Assembly: GCA_030528845.1 (NCBI GenBank)
Contig: JAUMYC010000046.1
Location: 1-14,059, forward strand
Direction of reading: 5' to 3'
Source of the DNA: Eubacteriales bacterium
GTDB lineage: Bacteria > Bacillota_A > Clostridia > Christensenellales > Aristaeellaceae
Length of the DNA: 14,059 nt
The notes beneath the pieces were generated by a model. The model searched no databases. It was not told the origin of the DNA and saw nothing but the letters and a program-made list of their open reading frames with translations. A program made the position numbers and the translations under genes. This document shows, piece by piece, positions 6,403 through 14,059 of this stretch; within the stretch, counting starts at the first letter, position 1; every line of letters starts with the position of its first letter.

Positions 6403-7911
6403 ATGGACAAGAAATATATCCTGACCTGCGACGCAGGCACGACGGGCTGCAAGGCGACGCTGATCGACGAGGCGGGCGAGGCCTGCGCGAGCACGATCGG
6501 TGCATACGACACGCTCTATCCGCAGCCGAACTGGGCGGAGCAGGACATGGAGAAGATCTGGCCGGCGGTCGTCGGCTGCATCCGGGAGCTGCTCGGGCGC
6601 GTGCCCGCGCGCAGCATCGCGGCCGTAGGGCTGACGGGTACGATGAACGGCTGCATCCCCGTGGACGCGCAGGGCAGCGCCCTTGCGAACAATATCATCC
6701 ATTCCGACTCGCGCGCATGGCCGCAGCTGGAGCAGATCCGCGCGGCGATCTCCGAGGAGGATTTTTACCGGCTGACGGGCTGTCGGCTGGATCATCATTA
6801 TATGCTGCCGAAGATCCTGTGGCTGCGCGACGAGCGGCCGGAGGTCTTTGCGCGGGCGGAGAAATTCCTCAACACGAAGGATTATATCCACGGCAAGCTC
6901 ACCGGCTGCTTCGATTCGACCGACGCCTCCGACGCGTCCCTGACGATCGCCATCGACGTGAACAGGGGCTGCTGGGCGGAGGGACTGCTGCGCGAGCTCG
7001 GGCTGGACGCGGGCCGCATGGCGCAGATCCGCCCCGGGCATGATGTGAGCGACTGCGTGAGCGCGCAGGCCGCCGCGCTGACCGGGCTTTTGGAAGGAAC
7101 GCCCGTGGCCGTGGGCGGCGGAGACGGCAGCTGCACGGCGCGCGGCGCGGGGCTGAGCAAGCCGGGCGACGCCTATTGCTACATCGGCTCGAGCGCATGG
7201 GTAAGCCAGATGACGGACAAGCCCTTGCTGGACGAGCAGGCGCGCGTGTTCAATTATCTGGACATGGACGGCCAGAGCTATCTCACCTGCGGCACGGTGC
7301 AGTGCGGGGCTTCGGCGTACAACTGGGCGCTGGAGAACCTTTTGGGCGAGAAGGACTTTGGCACAGTGGAGGCCATGGCGCGCCAGATCGCGCCGGGCAG
7401 CGAGGGCGTTCTGTTTTTGCCCACGCTCATGGGCGAGCGCACGCCCTATTGGGATCCGAACACGCGCGGCTCGCTGGTGGGCTTCTCGCTCTATCACGAC
7501 CGCAGGCACATCGCGCGGGCGATCTACGAAGGCGTCGCCTTTGCGCTGACGACCTGCGCGCAGGTGATGCGCGAATGCGGACGCCCCGTGCAGTCGCTGA
7601 TGATCACCGGCGGCGGCGCGAAGAGCGGGCTCTGGCCGCAGATGCTGGCGAGCCTTTGCGGCGTGGAAACGCGCGTGCATGCCGCTGCGGGAGAGGCCAC
7701 AAGCCTCGGCGCGGCCATCGCCGCAGGCGTGGGCGTGGGCATGTTTGCGGGCTATGCCGACGCGGCGGGCAAGGTGCGCGCGCGCGCCTCGTATCAGCCG
7801 GACGAGCGGCAGGCGCAGGCATACGCGGGGGTCTATCCCGTCTACGCGCAGCTCTACGGCCGTCTCAAGCCGATCTTTGATGCAATCGCCGATACAGGGA
7901 GGTTTTCGTGA
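6403..7911 (+). CDS. FGGY-family carbohydrate kinase, xylulokinase-like
   Basis: The 502-residue kinase phosphorylates a sugar or polyol with ATP in the cytoplasm. Visible family features are the N-terminal phosphate loop CDAGTTGCK (9-17), WAEQD (44-48), GLTGTMNG (76-83), DSRAW (102-106), the catalytic Asp241 in GGGDG, GERTPYWDP (344-352), and ATP-binding ITGGGAKS (401-408) followed by GEATSLGAA (430-438). The length and the GERTPYWDP motif fit xylulokinase-like members, but FGGY enzymes vary too much to name the sugar. ATG 6403 follows GAGGGGAG by nine bases; an in-frame TTG at 6370 has no such site. Its stop overlaps the start of the next gene in GTGA (7908-7911), so the two are probably translationally coupled. 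The linked membrane protein and sigma-like protein are unusual partners for a sugar kinase. Confidence 0.9.
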   Translation: MDKKYILTCDAGTTGCKATLIDEAGEACASTIGAYDTLYPQPNWAEQDMEKIWPAVVGCIRELLGRVPARSIAAVGLTGTMNGCIPVDAQGSALANNIIHSDSRAWPQLEQIRAAISEEDFYRLTGCRLDHHYMLPKILWLRDERPEVFARAEKFLNTKDYIHGKLTGCFDSTDASDASLTIAIDVNRGCWAEGLLRELGLDAGRMAQIRPGHDVSDCVSAQAAALTGLLEGTPVAVGGGDGSCTARGAGLSKPGDAYCYIGSSAWVSQMTDKPLLDEQARVFNYLDMDGQSYLTCGTVQCGASAYNWALENLLGEKDFGTVEAMARQIAPGSEGVLFLPTLMGERTPYWDPNTRGSLVGFSLYHDRRHIARAIYEGVAFALTTCAQVMRECGRPVQSLMITGGGAKSGLWPQMLASLCGVETRVHAAAGEATSLGAAIAAGVGVGMFAGYADAAGKVRARASYQPDERQAQAYAGVYPVYAQLYGRLKPIFDAIADTGRFS

Positions 7912-8666
7912 ACAGGCAGAATATTGCGCCGCAGGCGTTTATCGAGCGCGTCAGGCCGCTGCTGGACGGAATGTACCATTGCGCGCTGCTGATCACCGAC
8001 AACGCGGAGGCGGCGGAGGGCGCGCTGCAGCAGGCGCTCTTGCAGGTGTATCTGGAAGGAGAGCTGCACGACAAGCGCGCGCTGCGCGAGCAGCTGCGCA
8101 GGGCTGTGCGCAGCTGCGCCATGGAAACGCTGCGCGACATGCCCCTCACGGACGCGGAGAGGGGCGATTGGCACGGCGCAGGGGGAACGGCCGTGGTGGA
8201 GGACCCGGTGCTCTCCGCGCTGCTGAGCCGCTTTCAAATGGAAGAGAAGGAGCTGCAGCGCTATCTCCTGCTGCGCTATGGGCTTTCGCTGCCCCCTGCG
8301 CGTGCGGCGCAGGCTGCGGGCATGAGCGCGGAGCAGGCAAAGGAGGCCGCGGCGCGCTTCCGGGCGCGTGCAGCCGGGGCCCGGCCCGAGGCGTTCGAGC
8401 GCTCTCTGGAGAAGATGTGCCGCAGGCTGCTGGAGGGCGGCGCCGTCGCCCCGGATATGAGCTCGGTCTGCCGCGCGTTTGAGCGCGACGCCGTGCTCTC
8501 CAAGCGCGGGCGCAGGAAGAAGCGCAATTTTCCGGCCTATGTGCTGTGCGCGGTGGGCGTTTTTCTGTGCATGCTGCTGTTCTGGCTGGTGGCCGTGCTG
8601 CTGCAGCCGGAGACCGCTTTCCCCTCGGCGGGGTCGCTCTCCGCGGCGCTGCGCGCGCTGGGCTGA
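7908..8666 (+). CDS. ECF sigma-factor-like protein with a C-terminal membrane anchor
   Basis: The protein has 252 residues. Residues 10-75 resemble sigma region 2 of ECF factors (MYHCALLITDNAEAAEGALQ, then QALLQVYLEG). Residues 110-155 resemble region 4: LLLRYGLSLPPARAAQAAGM aligns with the usual LRY...GLSYEEIAEILGIS, followed by a recognition-like helix. Both match only loosely. A further helical segment (160-195), the basic stretch KRGRRKKR (199-206) and a single hydrophobic segment (208-232) follow, with a short tail outside. A positive-inside reading puts the sigma-like part in the cytoplasm. Start GTG 7908 overlaps the kinase stop, with GGGAGG five bases before it. It may be a membrane-held regulator that senses something linked to the kinase's sugar, or a degenerate sigma domain used for another purpose. 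Function is inference. Confidence 0.7.
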   Translation: MNRQNIAPQAFIERVRPLLDGMYHCALLITDNAEAAEGALQQALLQVYLEGELHDKRALREQLRRAVRSCAMETLRDMPLTDAERGDWHGAGGTAVVEDPVLSALLSRFQMEEKELQRYLLLRYGLSLPPARAAQAAGMSAEQAKEAAARFRARAAGARPEAFERSLEKMCRRLLEGGAVAPDMSSVCRAFERDAVLSKRGRRKKRNFPAYVLCAVGVFLCMLLFWLVAVLLQPETAFPSAGSLSAALRALG

Positions 8667-8736
8667 GCGCGCGGGGGCGAAGTGTTGCGTTGGCGGCAAA
8701 AGACGGTTAAGTTCTGCATTTACCGAATGACAGGTG

Positions 8737-8765
8737 TTGACACGCGCCCTTGGGCGTGATAAAAT
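8737..8765 (+). promoter_or_regulatory. strong extended -10 sigma-A promoter of guaB
   Basis: Consensus TTGACA (8737-8742), a 17-base spacer, an extended TG (8757-8758) and TAAAAT (8760-8765). The spacer contains the inverted repeat CGCCC-TT-GGGCG (8745-8756), and the -35 lies in GTGT-TG-ACAC. Either could be an operator. The leader of about 80 bases before the ATG is A/G-rich and shows no obvious riboswitch fold. Confidence 0.88.
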
Positions 8766-8805
8766 CATCAAAATTTATAAAATCACCTGAGAAAGTTCGG
8801 CTTAA

Positions 8806-10311
<1,506 letters not shown>

Positions 10312-10365
10312 AGAAAAAAATAAAGCACGTCCCCCGGACCGACAGAGGTCCGGGGGACGTTTTTC
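10312..10365. terminator. strong bidirectional terminator between guaB and the PHP gene
   Basis: A perfect 14-bp stem pairs ACGTCCCCCGGACC (10327-10340) with GGTCCGGGGGACGT (10347-10360), loop GACAGA. T5 follows at 10360-10364, and an A-rich run (10314-10324) on the left serves the opposite strand. Confidence 0.93.
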
Positions 10366-10387
10366 GTTTCAGCCCGTGCGGCAGGGT

Positions 10388-11182
10388 TCAGGGGATGCGG
10401 TAGAGGTGCTCTTCGGTCAGGCCGAGCGCCTCGACGATCTCCGGAGCGCGCTCCGGCACGAGGGAGAGGTCTTCGGGCTTGTGCGCGTCGCTTGCGAGGT
10501 AAAATTTGCAGCCCTCTTCCTTTGCAAAGCGATACAGGCGCAGATAATCGTCCTCGCGCTCGCGCCAGCCGGGGGCGAAGGAGGCGCAGTTGATCTCGAT
10601 GCCCGTGCCCAGAGCGGCAAAGCGGCGCATCACGGCGCGGAAGCGCGCCTCGTCCACAAGGCGATAGACCGCGCATTCGTCGCCCTCCTTGAAGATGAGC
10701 GGGCAGACCATGTGCGCGATGCCCACTCTGCGCCACGGCAGCGGCAAAAGCAAAAGCTGCTCCAGCCGCTCCACAAAGAGCCCGGCGATCTTTTCTTCCG
10801 TGTCATAGCGGGAGGGGCGCACGAAATCCTTCATGTGAAAGTGATCCGGCGGGATGACGATGAAATCGAACTTGTCAAAATTGTCCGGGTGCAGGCCGAG
10901 CTTTTCGCCGCCGCAGTATTCCGTTTCGCAGCCGAAGATGAGCCGCACGCCTTCGCCCTCGGGCAGGGGCAGGCTCCGGCAGACGTGCGCGACGTCCTGC
11001 GGGGCATACCAGCTGCTCGCGCCGGGCACGCTGCTGTCCCAGAGGTGGTCGGTGATGCATTGCACGGTGTAGCCGTGCGCCTTTGCGTGGGCGAGGATGG
11101 CCGCAACGGTCTGCTGTTCGTTGCCGGAACAGGAGGAGAGCACGGAATGACAGTGCAGATCGTGGTCGATCGGGAATTTCAT
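10388..11182 (-). CDS. PHP-domain phosphoesterase, histidinol-phosphatase-like
   Basis: The 264-residue metal-dependent hydrolase is of the PHP family (cytoplasmic phosphoesterases, including histidinol phosphatase HisJ/HisK types and uncharacterised relatives). The metal-binding motifs are in order: DLHCHS with His10 and His12, ITDH with Asp45 and His46, GCETEY with Glu86/Glu88, PPDHFH (111-116), IAHMVCP with His157, and SDAH (231-234). All trinuclear-site motifs appear present, so it is probably active. Start ATG 11182 has an excellent AAAGGAGGTG eight bases upstream (11191-11200, complement); the longer in-frame extension to 11239 runs across the promoter and is rejected. No his genes are nearby, so the substrate may not be histidinol phosphate. 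It converges on guaB and diverges from the ACT-domain gene. Confidence 0.88.
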   Translation of the reverse strand: MKFPIDHDLHCHSVLSSCSGNEQQTVAAILAHAKAHGYTVQCITDHLWDSSVPGASSWYAPQDVAHVCRSLPLPEGEGVRLIFGCETEYCGGEKLGLHPDNFDKFDFIVIPPDHFHMKDFVRPSRYDTEEKIAGLFVERLEQLLLLPLPWRRVGIAHMVCPLIFKEGDECAVYRLVDEARFRAVMRRFAALGTGIEINCASFAPGWREREDDYLRLYRFAKEEGCKFYLASDAHKPEDLSLVPERAPEIVEALGLTEEHLYRIP

Positions 11183-11210
11183 CGGGGGAGCACCTCCTTT
11201 GTATGACGAT

Positions 11211-11239
11211 ATGATACCGCGTTTTTTGCCGCATGGCAA
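11211..11239 (-). promoter_or_regulatory. probable sigma-A promoter of the PHP gene
   Basis: On the minus strand, TTGCCA (11234-11239), 17 bases and TATCAT (11211-11216). One arm of the 12-base inverted repeat fills most of its spacer. Confidence 0.6.
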
Positions 11240-11277
11240 TGCGCTTCTTTCGTTTCGGGCGGCTCTGCGGCAAAAAA
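11222..11277. repeat. perfect 12-base inverted repeat in the divergent PHP/ACT promoter region
   Basis: TTTTTTGCCGCA (11222-11233) and TGCGGCAAAAAA (11266-11277) are exact reverse complements 32 bases apart. The left arm lies in the PHP promoter spacer. It may be an operator for a looping or large dimeric regulator, or a remnant of a terminator. Confidence 0.75.
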
Positions 11278-11319
11278 GTTCGGCGCCGACGGGCGGCGCT
11301 GTCGCTGCGATATAAACAC

Positions 11320-11348
11320 TTGTTTTTATTTTGAGGACGTTGTATAAT
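11320..11348 (+). promoter_or_regulatory. sigma-A promoter of the ACT-domain gene
   Basis: TTGTTT (11320-11325), 17 bases and consensus TATAAT (11343-11348), 46 bases before the ATG. Confidence 0.65.
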
Positions 11349-11394
11349 AGAGAAAATTAAAACTGCGTTAAGACGAGGTTGGAGTGGTTCGGAT

Positions 11395-11832
11395 ATGCTG
11401 AAAGATTATCTGATCGTACACAAAAATATCCTGCCGGAATACTACGAAAAGGTTCTGGAGGCGCGGCGGCTGCTCGAGAGCGGCAAGGCGCGCGACGTGA
11501 GCCAGGCGGTCAAGACGGTGGGCATCTCGCGCAGCACCTATTACAAGTATAAGGAGTACATTCTGGAGCCCTCGGAGATGGCCGGCGGGCGCAAGGCCGT
11601 GCTGTCGATGCTGCTCGTGCACGAGGCGGGCGTGCTCAGCGCGCTGCTCAACTGCATCTCGCAGTCCGGGGCGAGCGTGCTCACCATCACGCAGAGCCTG
11701 CCCATTCACGACAAGGCGAGCGTGACCCTCTCTCTGGACACGAGCAACATGCCCGGCACGGTGTCGGATTTGCTCGAGGCCATGGCAAAGACCCGCGGGG
11801 TGGACAAGCCGCGGCTCGTGGCCGTGGAATGA
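11395..11832 (+). CDS. ACT domain-containing protein, UPF0735/PheB family
   Basis: The 145-residue cytoplasmic protein has a short N-terminal helical/HTH-like part (VSQAVKTVGISRSTYYKYKE, 35-54) and a C-terminal ACT domain (about 68-143) with LLVHEAGVLSALLNCIS and NMPGTVSDLLEAM, which are typical ligand-binding turns. The N-terminus (YLIVHKNILPEYYEKVLEAR) and length match the UPF0735 group, where the Bacillus member is called PheB. Members are thought to sense an amino acid, probably phenylalanine or a branched-chain amino acid, and often sit next to homoserine dehydrogenase. Here the gene stands alone. GGAG (11381-11384) lies ten bases before the ATG. It has its own promoter and shares a bidirectional terminator with the convergent isomerase gene. 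Confidence 0.9.
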   Translation: MLKDYLIVHKNILPEYYEKVLEARRLLESGKARDVSQAVKTVGISRSTYYKYKEYILEPSEMAGGRKAVLSMLLVHEAGVLSALLNCISQSGASVLTITQSLPIHDKASVTLSLDTSNMPGTVSDLLEAMAKTRGVDKPRLVAVE

Positions 11833-11846
11833 ACGAAACGCGCAAA

Positions 11847-11892
11847 AAACGACCGGGGCCTATTGAATTTTTTCGATATGCCCCGGTTTTTT
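11847..11892. terminator. bidirectional terminator between the ACT gene and the second isomerase gene
   Basis: ACCGGGGC (11852-11859) pairs with GCCCCGGT (11880-11887), and TATTGA (11861-11866) with TCGATA (11873-11878) one mismatch further in. T6 follows on the right and A6 (11844-11849) precedes on the left. Confidence 0.88.
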
Positions 11893-11945
11893 CTTTAGAA
11901 AGGATGCGCGCGGAGAAGGCTTTTCTTGGGAAGAGAGAGGCCCGT

Positions 11946-12737
11946 TCAGCCCTCCACGAGGCTCTTGAGCCAAATCAGGTCGCGCTTTGCATAGGCGGCT
12001 TCTTCTTCGTGGGTCAGGCCGGTGTATTCCGCCGGCATGCACCAGGTGCCCGCGTAGCCCTTGCGCTTGAGGTGCGCCACTGCGCGCGGCCAGGAGGTCT
12101 GCCCGTCCGGGCCCGCGCACATATAGGAGCGGAACTGCGCCGCGCCGTCCGCGCCCCGGCCGTACATCTGCATGCGCCCGTTTTTGAAATTGACCAGCGC
12201 AAGGTGGCTCCAGAGCAGATCGAGCGCCTGCTCGGTGTTTTCGTTGGCGAGGCCGGAATGCGCCGCATCCCAGATGACGCCGATGTGCTTCGGGTCAAAA
12301 TGCCCGGCGATGCGGATGAGATCGGCAGAGGACGTCGCCCCGCGCCCCTGATGCAGCTGGATGGCCACCTTCACCCCGTATTTTTCGCACAGGGGGATCC
12401 ATTTTTCCATCTCGCGCAGATACTCGGCCTCCTGCTCGAGGTAGTTCTCGCTGTAGGGAGGGATGAACATCACGCGGATCATGCCGACGCCGCAATCGGC
12501 GCAGGCGGCGAAGACGCGCTCCTCCGGCGCGGAGGCGACGTCGTCGATGCGGATGCCCGCGCTGAGCAGCTGCTTTTGCACCTGCGGCAGCATTTTTTCC
12601 GCCGTCGCGGGGGAGACCTGCGCCTCGTCGCGCACGGGCAGCTCCACGGCGTTGAAGCCCATGTCCAGCACGGTCTCGATCAGCTGTTCGATGGAGTAGG
12701 TCTGCCACGGCTTTGTGAAAACGGAATATTCTGCCAT
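11946..12737 (-). CDS. sugar phosphate isomerase/epimerase-like TIM barrel protein (second copy, divergent sequence)
   Basis: The 263-residue xylose isomerase-like TIM-barrel protein is clearly not a recent duplicate of the one at 2436. Visible blocks are MGFNAVELPVR (26-36), VKVAIQLHQG (122-131), IGVIWDAAHSG (152-162), ALVNFKNGR (180-188) and CMPAEYTG (233-240). Asp157, His160 and Glu237 match expected metal positions. The usual Glu of the A-L-E-x-H strand is Gln127, and the usual His of V-H-x-K-D is Asn183. The site may bind metal differently, or the substrate may differ from classic members. Start ATG 12737 has AAAGGG about eleven bases upstream. It is divergent from the sugar O-acetyltransferase, sharing a compact promoter region, which suggests joint regulation. 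Confidence 0.83.
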   Translation of the reverse strand: MAEYSVFTKPWQTYSIEQLIETVLDMGFNAVELPVRDEAQVSPATAEKMLPQVQKQLLSAGIRIDDVASAPEERVFAACADCGVGMIRVMFIPPYSENYLEQEAEYLREMEKWIPLCEKYGVKVAIQLHQGRGATSSADLIRIAGHFDPKHIGVIWDAAHSGLANENTEQALDLLWSHLALVNFKNGRMQMYGRGADGAAQFRSYMCAGPDGQTSWPRAVAHLKRKGYAGTWCMPAEYTGLTHEEEAAYAKRDLIWLKSLVEG

Positions 12738-12771
12738 CTATAAACACGCCCTTTTGCTGTTTTCTGCGTAT

Positions 12772-12800
12772 ACGATACCAGAAATACAGTTGCATTACAA
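12772..12800 (-). promoter_or_regulatory. probable promoter of the second isomerase gene
   Basis: On the minus strand, TTGTAA (12795-12800), 17 bases and TATCGT (12772-12777). Its -35 overlaps the -35 of the opposite promoter by one base. Confidence 0.5.
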
Positions 12801-12817
12801 GCGGAATCTGCTATAAT
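12790..12817 (+). promoter_or_regulatory. extended -10 promoter of the sugar O-acetyltransferase gene
   Basis: TTGCAT (12790-12795), a 16-base spacer ending in TGC, and consensus TATAAT (12812-12817), giving an extended -10. Confidence 0.7.
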
Positions 12818-12860
12818 CAAGCGTAGGGCATACCGAACACGGAAAGGGGACTGCAGAAAA

Positions 12861-13502
12861 ATGAAACCGGAAGAAAAAAAGATCATGGACGGCAAGCTCT
12901 TCTGCCCCGGCGACCCGGATCTGAAGGCGATCAAGCTCGTCACCCACAACAAATGCGTGGATTACAATAAGACCAAGGAAGACGAAACGGAAGTGCGCAA
13001 GGAGATCCTCAAGGATATGTTCGCCTCCTTCGGCGAGGGCTCCTTCCTGCAGGGCCCCATCGCCATCCATTACGGCGTGCACACCTCCATCGGCAAGCGC
13101 TTCTTCGGCAATTTCAACCTCACCATTCAGGACGACGCGCTCGTCACCATCGGCGACGACTGCAACTTCGGCCCGAATGTGACCATCGTGACCCCCGTGC
13201 ATCCCATGATCGCCTCCGAGCGCAAGCTCATGCGCACCAAAGAGGGCGAGCTCAAGCGCCTCTGCTACGCCAAGCCCGTCACCATCGGCAACGATTGCTG
13301 GTTCGGTGCGAACGTGGTGGTCTGCCCGGGCGTGACCATCGGCGACAACTGCGTCATCGGCGCGGGCGCGGTCGTGACGCGCGATATCCCCGCCAATTCC
13401 TTTGCCGCGGGCAACCCCTGCCGCGTCATCCGCGAGATCACCGAGGAGGATTCCATGGTGAACAAGCCGGAGATCTGTGATGGCGCGACTCCGGTGGACT
13501 AA
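12861..13502 (+). CDS. hexapeptide-repeat sugar O-acetyltransferase (maltose/galactoside acetyltransferase type)
   Basis: The 213-residue enzyme transfers acetyl from acetyl-CoA to a sugar hydroxyl and is usually a cytoplasmic trimer. An N-terminal helical region (1-60; MDGKLFCPGDPDL resembles the M-x-x-G-x-x-Y-x-x-x-D/P-x-L start of this family) is followed by left-handed beta-helix repeats (75-190). VTPVHPM carries catalytic His114, and NDCWFGANVVVCPGVTIGDN (144-163) with VIGAGAVVTRDIPANSFAAGNPCRVI (165-190) forms the acetyl-CoA site. The length is slightly above the usual 185-200 because of the C-terminal tail. AAAGGGG lies about 13 bases before the ATG, which is a long spacing; the start is supported by the promoter at 12790-12817. 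It carries the C-ending codons also seen in guaB. Confidence 0.92.
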   Translation: MKPEEKKIMDGKLFCPGDPDLKAIKLVTHNKCVDYNKTKEDETEVRKEILKDMFASFGEGSFLQGPIAIHYGVHTSIGKRFFGNFNLTIQDDALVTIGDDCNFGPNVTIVTPVHPMIASERKLMRTKEGELKRLCYAKPVTIGNDCWFGANVVVCPGVTIGDNCVIGAGAVVTRDIPANSFAAGNPCRVIREITEEDSMVNKPEICDGATPVD

Positions 13503-13538
13503 AGCGGACGCGCAAGCCCCGCTTGCTTGAATAATACG

Positions 13539-13577
13539 AAAGACCGGCTCTGCCGCATGGCGGAGGCCGGTCTTTTA
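13539..13577 (+). terminator. intrinsic terminator of the acetyltransferase gene
   Basis: AAAGACCGGC (13539-13548) pairs with GCCGGTCTTT (13566-13575), with inner CTC/GAG and CCGC/GCGG pairing, followed by a short T run. Confidence 0.85.
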
Positions 13578-13757
13578 CTGTGTGCGGGGGAGGGGGACGT
13601 CAGGGGCGCCGCCCCTGAAACCCTTCTCAAGGGTTCATAACCCTTGAGGATTCCATCTATTTGGGGAATACAGCGCCAGCAGGGGCCTGCCTCTTGAATG
13701 GCTGTAGATCATGAAGGGCGATACACATGAGTAGAATTGCATTACATCGTCCTGATT
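13578..13757. repeat. non-coding stretch with two strong hairpins
   Basis: CAGGGGC (13601-13607) pairs with GCCCCTG (13611-13617). CTCAAGGGTT (13626-13635) pairs perfectly with AACCCTTGAG (13639-13648) around CAT. The rest (13650-13757) has no ribosome binding site or coding-like frame. It looks like dispersed intergenic repeat DNA rather than a gene. Confidence 0.6.
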
Positions 13758-13837
13758 GATTTCTTTTCGGAGGGGTGCGGGGGCCCCTTTTCTTTTTCAA
13801 AAGGCGGGCAGCGCCCGCCAGCAATTGCTGCCGCCGG
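13758..13837. repeat. C/T-rich intergenic repeat, copy 1 (80 bases)
   Basis: It starts with GATTTCTTTTCGGAGGGGTG and continues with a CCCCTTTTCTTTTTCAAAAG block. It then has a hairpin GGCGGGC-AGC-GCCCGCC (13803-13819), the palindrome CAGCAATTGCTG (13819-13830) and CCGCCGG. By eye it aligns with copy 2 without gaps at about 8 differences in 80 bases. Confidence 0.85.
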
Positions 13838-13877
13838 TTCTTTCGGTTACTCAAACAGAGTCGATGTTCCCCTAAAT

Positions 13878-13957
13878 GATTTCTTTTCGGAGGGGTGCGG
13901 ACGGCCCTTCTCTTTTTCAAAAGGCGGGCAGTGCCCGCCCGCGATTGCAGCCGCCGG
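13878..13957. repeat. C/T-rich intergenic repeat, copy 2 (80 bases)
   Basis: It lies exactly 120 bases after copy 1. The hairpin GGCGGGC-AGT-GCCCGCC is kept although its loop differs, while the following palindrome is partly decayed (GCGATTGCAG). Confidence 0.85.
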
Positions 13958-14004
13958 ATACTCCATTAGAATAGCAAAGCCGGAATAGTTTCCGTTGCCC
14001 AAAT

Positions 14005-14059
14005 GGTTTCTTTTCGGAGGGGTGCGGGGGCCCCTTTTCTTTTTCAAAAGAAAAGGGTT
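14005..14059. repeat. C/T-rich intergenic repeat, copy 3, cut by the window end
   Basis: It starts 127 bases after copy 2 with the same TTTCTTTTCGGAGGGGTG core. After the shared CAAAAG it departs from the other copies and forms a 12-bp hairpin: CCCTTTTCTTTT (14032-14043) with AAAAGAAAAGGG (14046-14057). Confidence 0.8.

Noticed and set aside
10388..11182. Naming the PHP protein hisK/hisJ outright
   Set aside because: The metal motifs fit the family, but there is no histidine gene nearby and PHP phosphoesterases have many substrates.
13758..14059. A CRISPR array or tandem coding repeat
   Set aside because: The repeats are 80 bases with unequal 40- and 47-base gaps, internally structured and diverged, with no cas genes. 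The open frames in them are short artefacts.

Overview
The window (14,059 bases) looks like chromosome from a GC-rich member of the Bacillota, most likely class Clostridia. This is inferred from strong AGGAGG-type ribosome binding sites, TTG and GTG starts, near-consensus sigma-A promoters with 16-17 base spacers, a UPF0735/PheB-type ACT protein and many intrinsic terminators. I cannot name the genus from the sequence alone. No insertion sequence, CRISPR array, phage module or rRNA gene is visible.

Layout. Bases 1-46 are the 3' part of tRNA-Asn(GTT), followed by an intrinsic terminator. Bases 86-580 hold no secure gene, but a small minus-strand reading frame (377-550, CPPC plus a charged coiled-coil-like helix) looks coding. 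A family 2 glycosyltransferase (611-2269, minus) is divergent from a three-gene plus-strand cluster (2436-5340). That cluster encodes a sugar isomerase/epimerase-like TIM barrel, a cytoplasmic Asp-box (sialidase-fold) protein and an N-acetylneuraminate-lyase-like aldolase, and probably handles an acidic or amino sugar. It ends at a bidirectional terminator shared with a convergent XRE-type regulator (5419-5730, minus).

Two tandem promoters then lead into a second plus-strand cluster (5998-8666). It encodes a small four-helix membrane protein with a TTG start, an FGGY carbohydrate kinase, and a protein that looks like a degenerate ECF sigma factor carrying a C-terminal membrane anchor. The last two genes overlap by GTGA and are probably translationally coupled. 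Next is guaB (IMP dehydrogenase) with its own near-perfect promoter and a strong bidirectional terminator.

The right part holds a PHP-domain phosphoesterase (10388-11182, minus) divergent from an ACT-domain protein (11395-11832), with a perfect 12-base inverted repeat between them. After these come a second sugar isomerase-like TIM barrel (11946-12737, minus) and a divergent hexapeptide-repeat sugar O-acetyltransferase (12861-13502), whose promoters overlap at the -35 elements. The window ends in about 500 bases of non-coding, hairpin-rich repeat DNA with three copies of a C/T-rich element.

Most genes concern carbohydrate handling (isomerases, aldolase, kinase, Asp-box protein, glycosyl- and acetyltransferase), mixed with housekeeping genes (tRNA, guaB). 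The least ordinary items are the kinase/anchored sigma-like cluster, the unlisted small gene near the tRNA, and the terminal repeat array.
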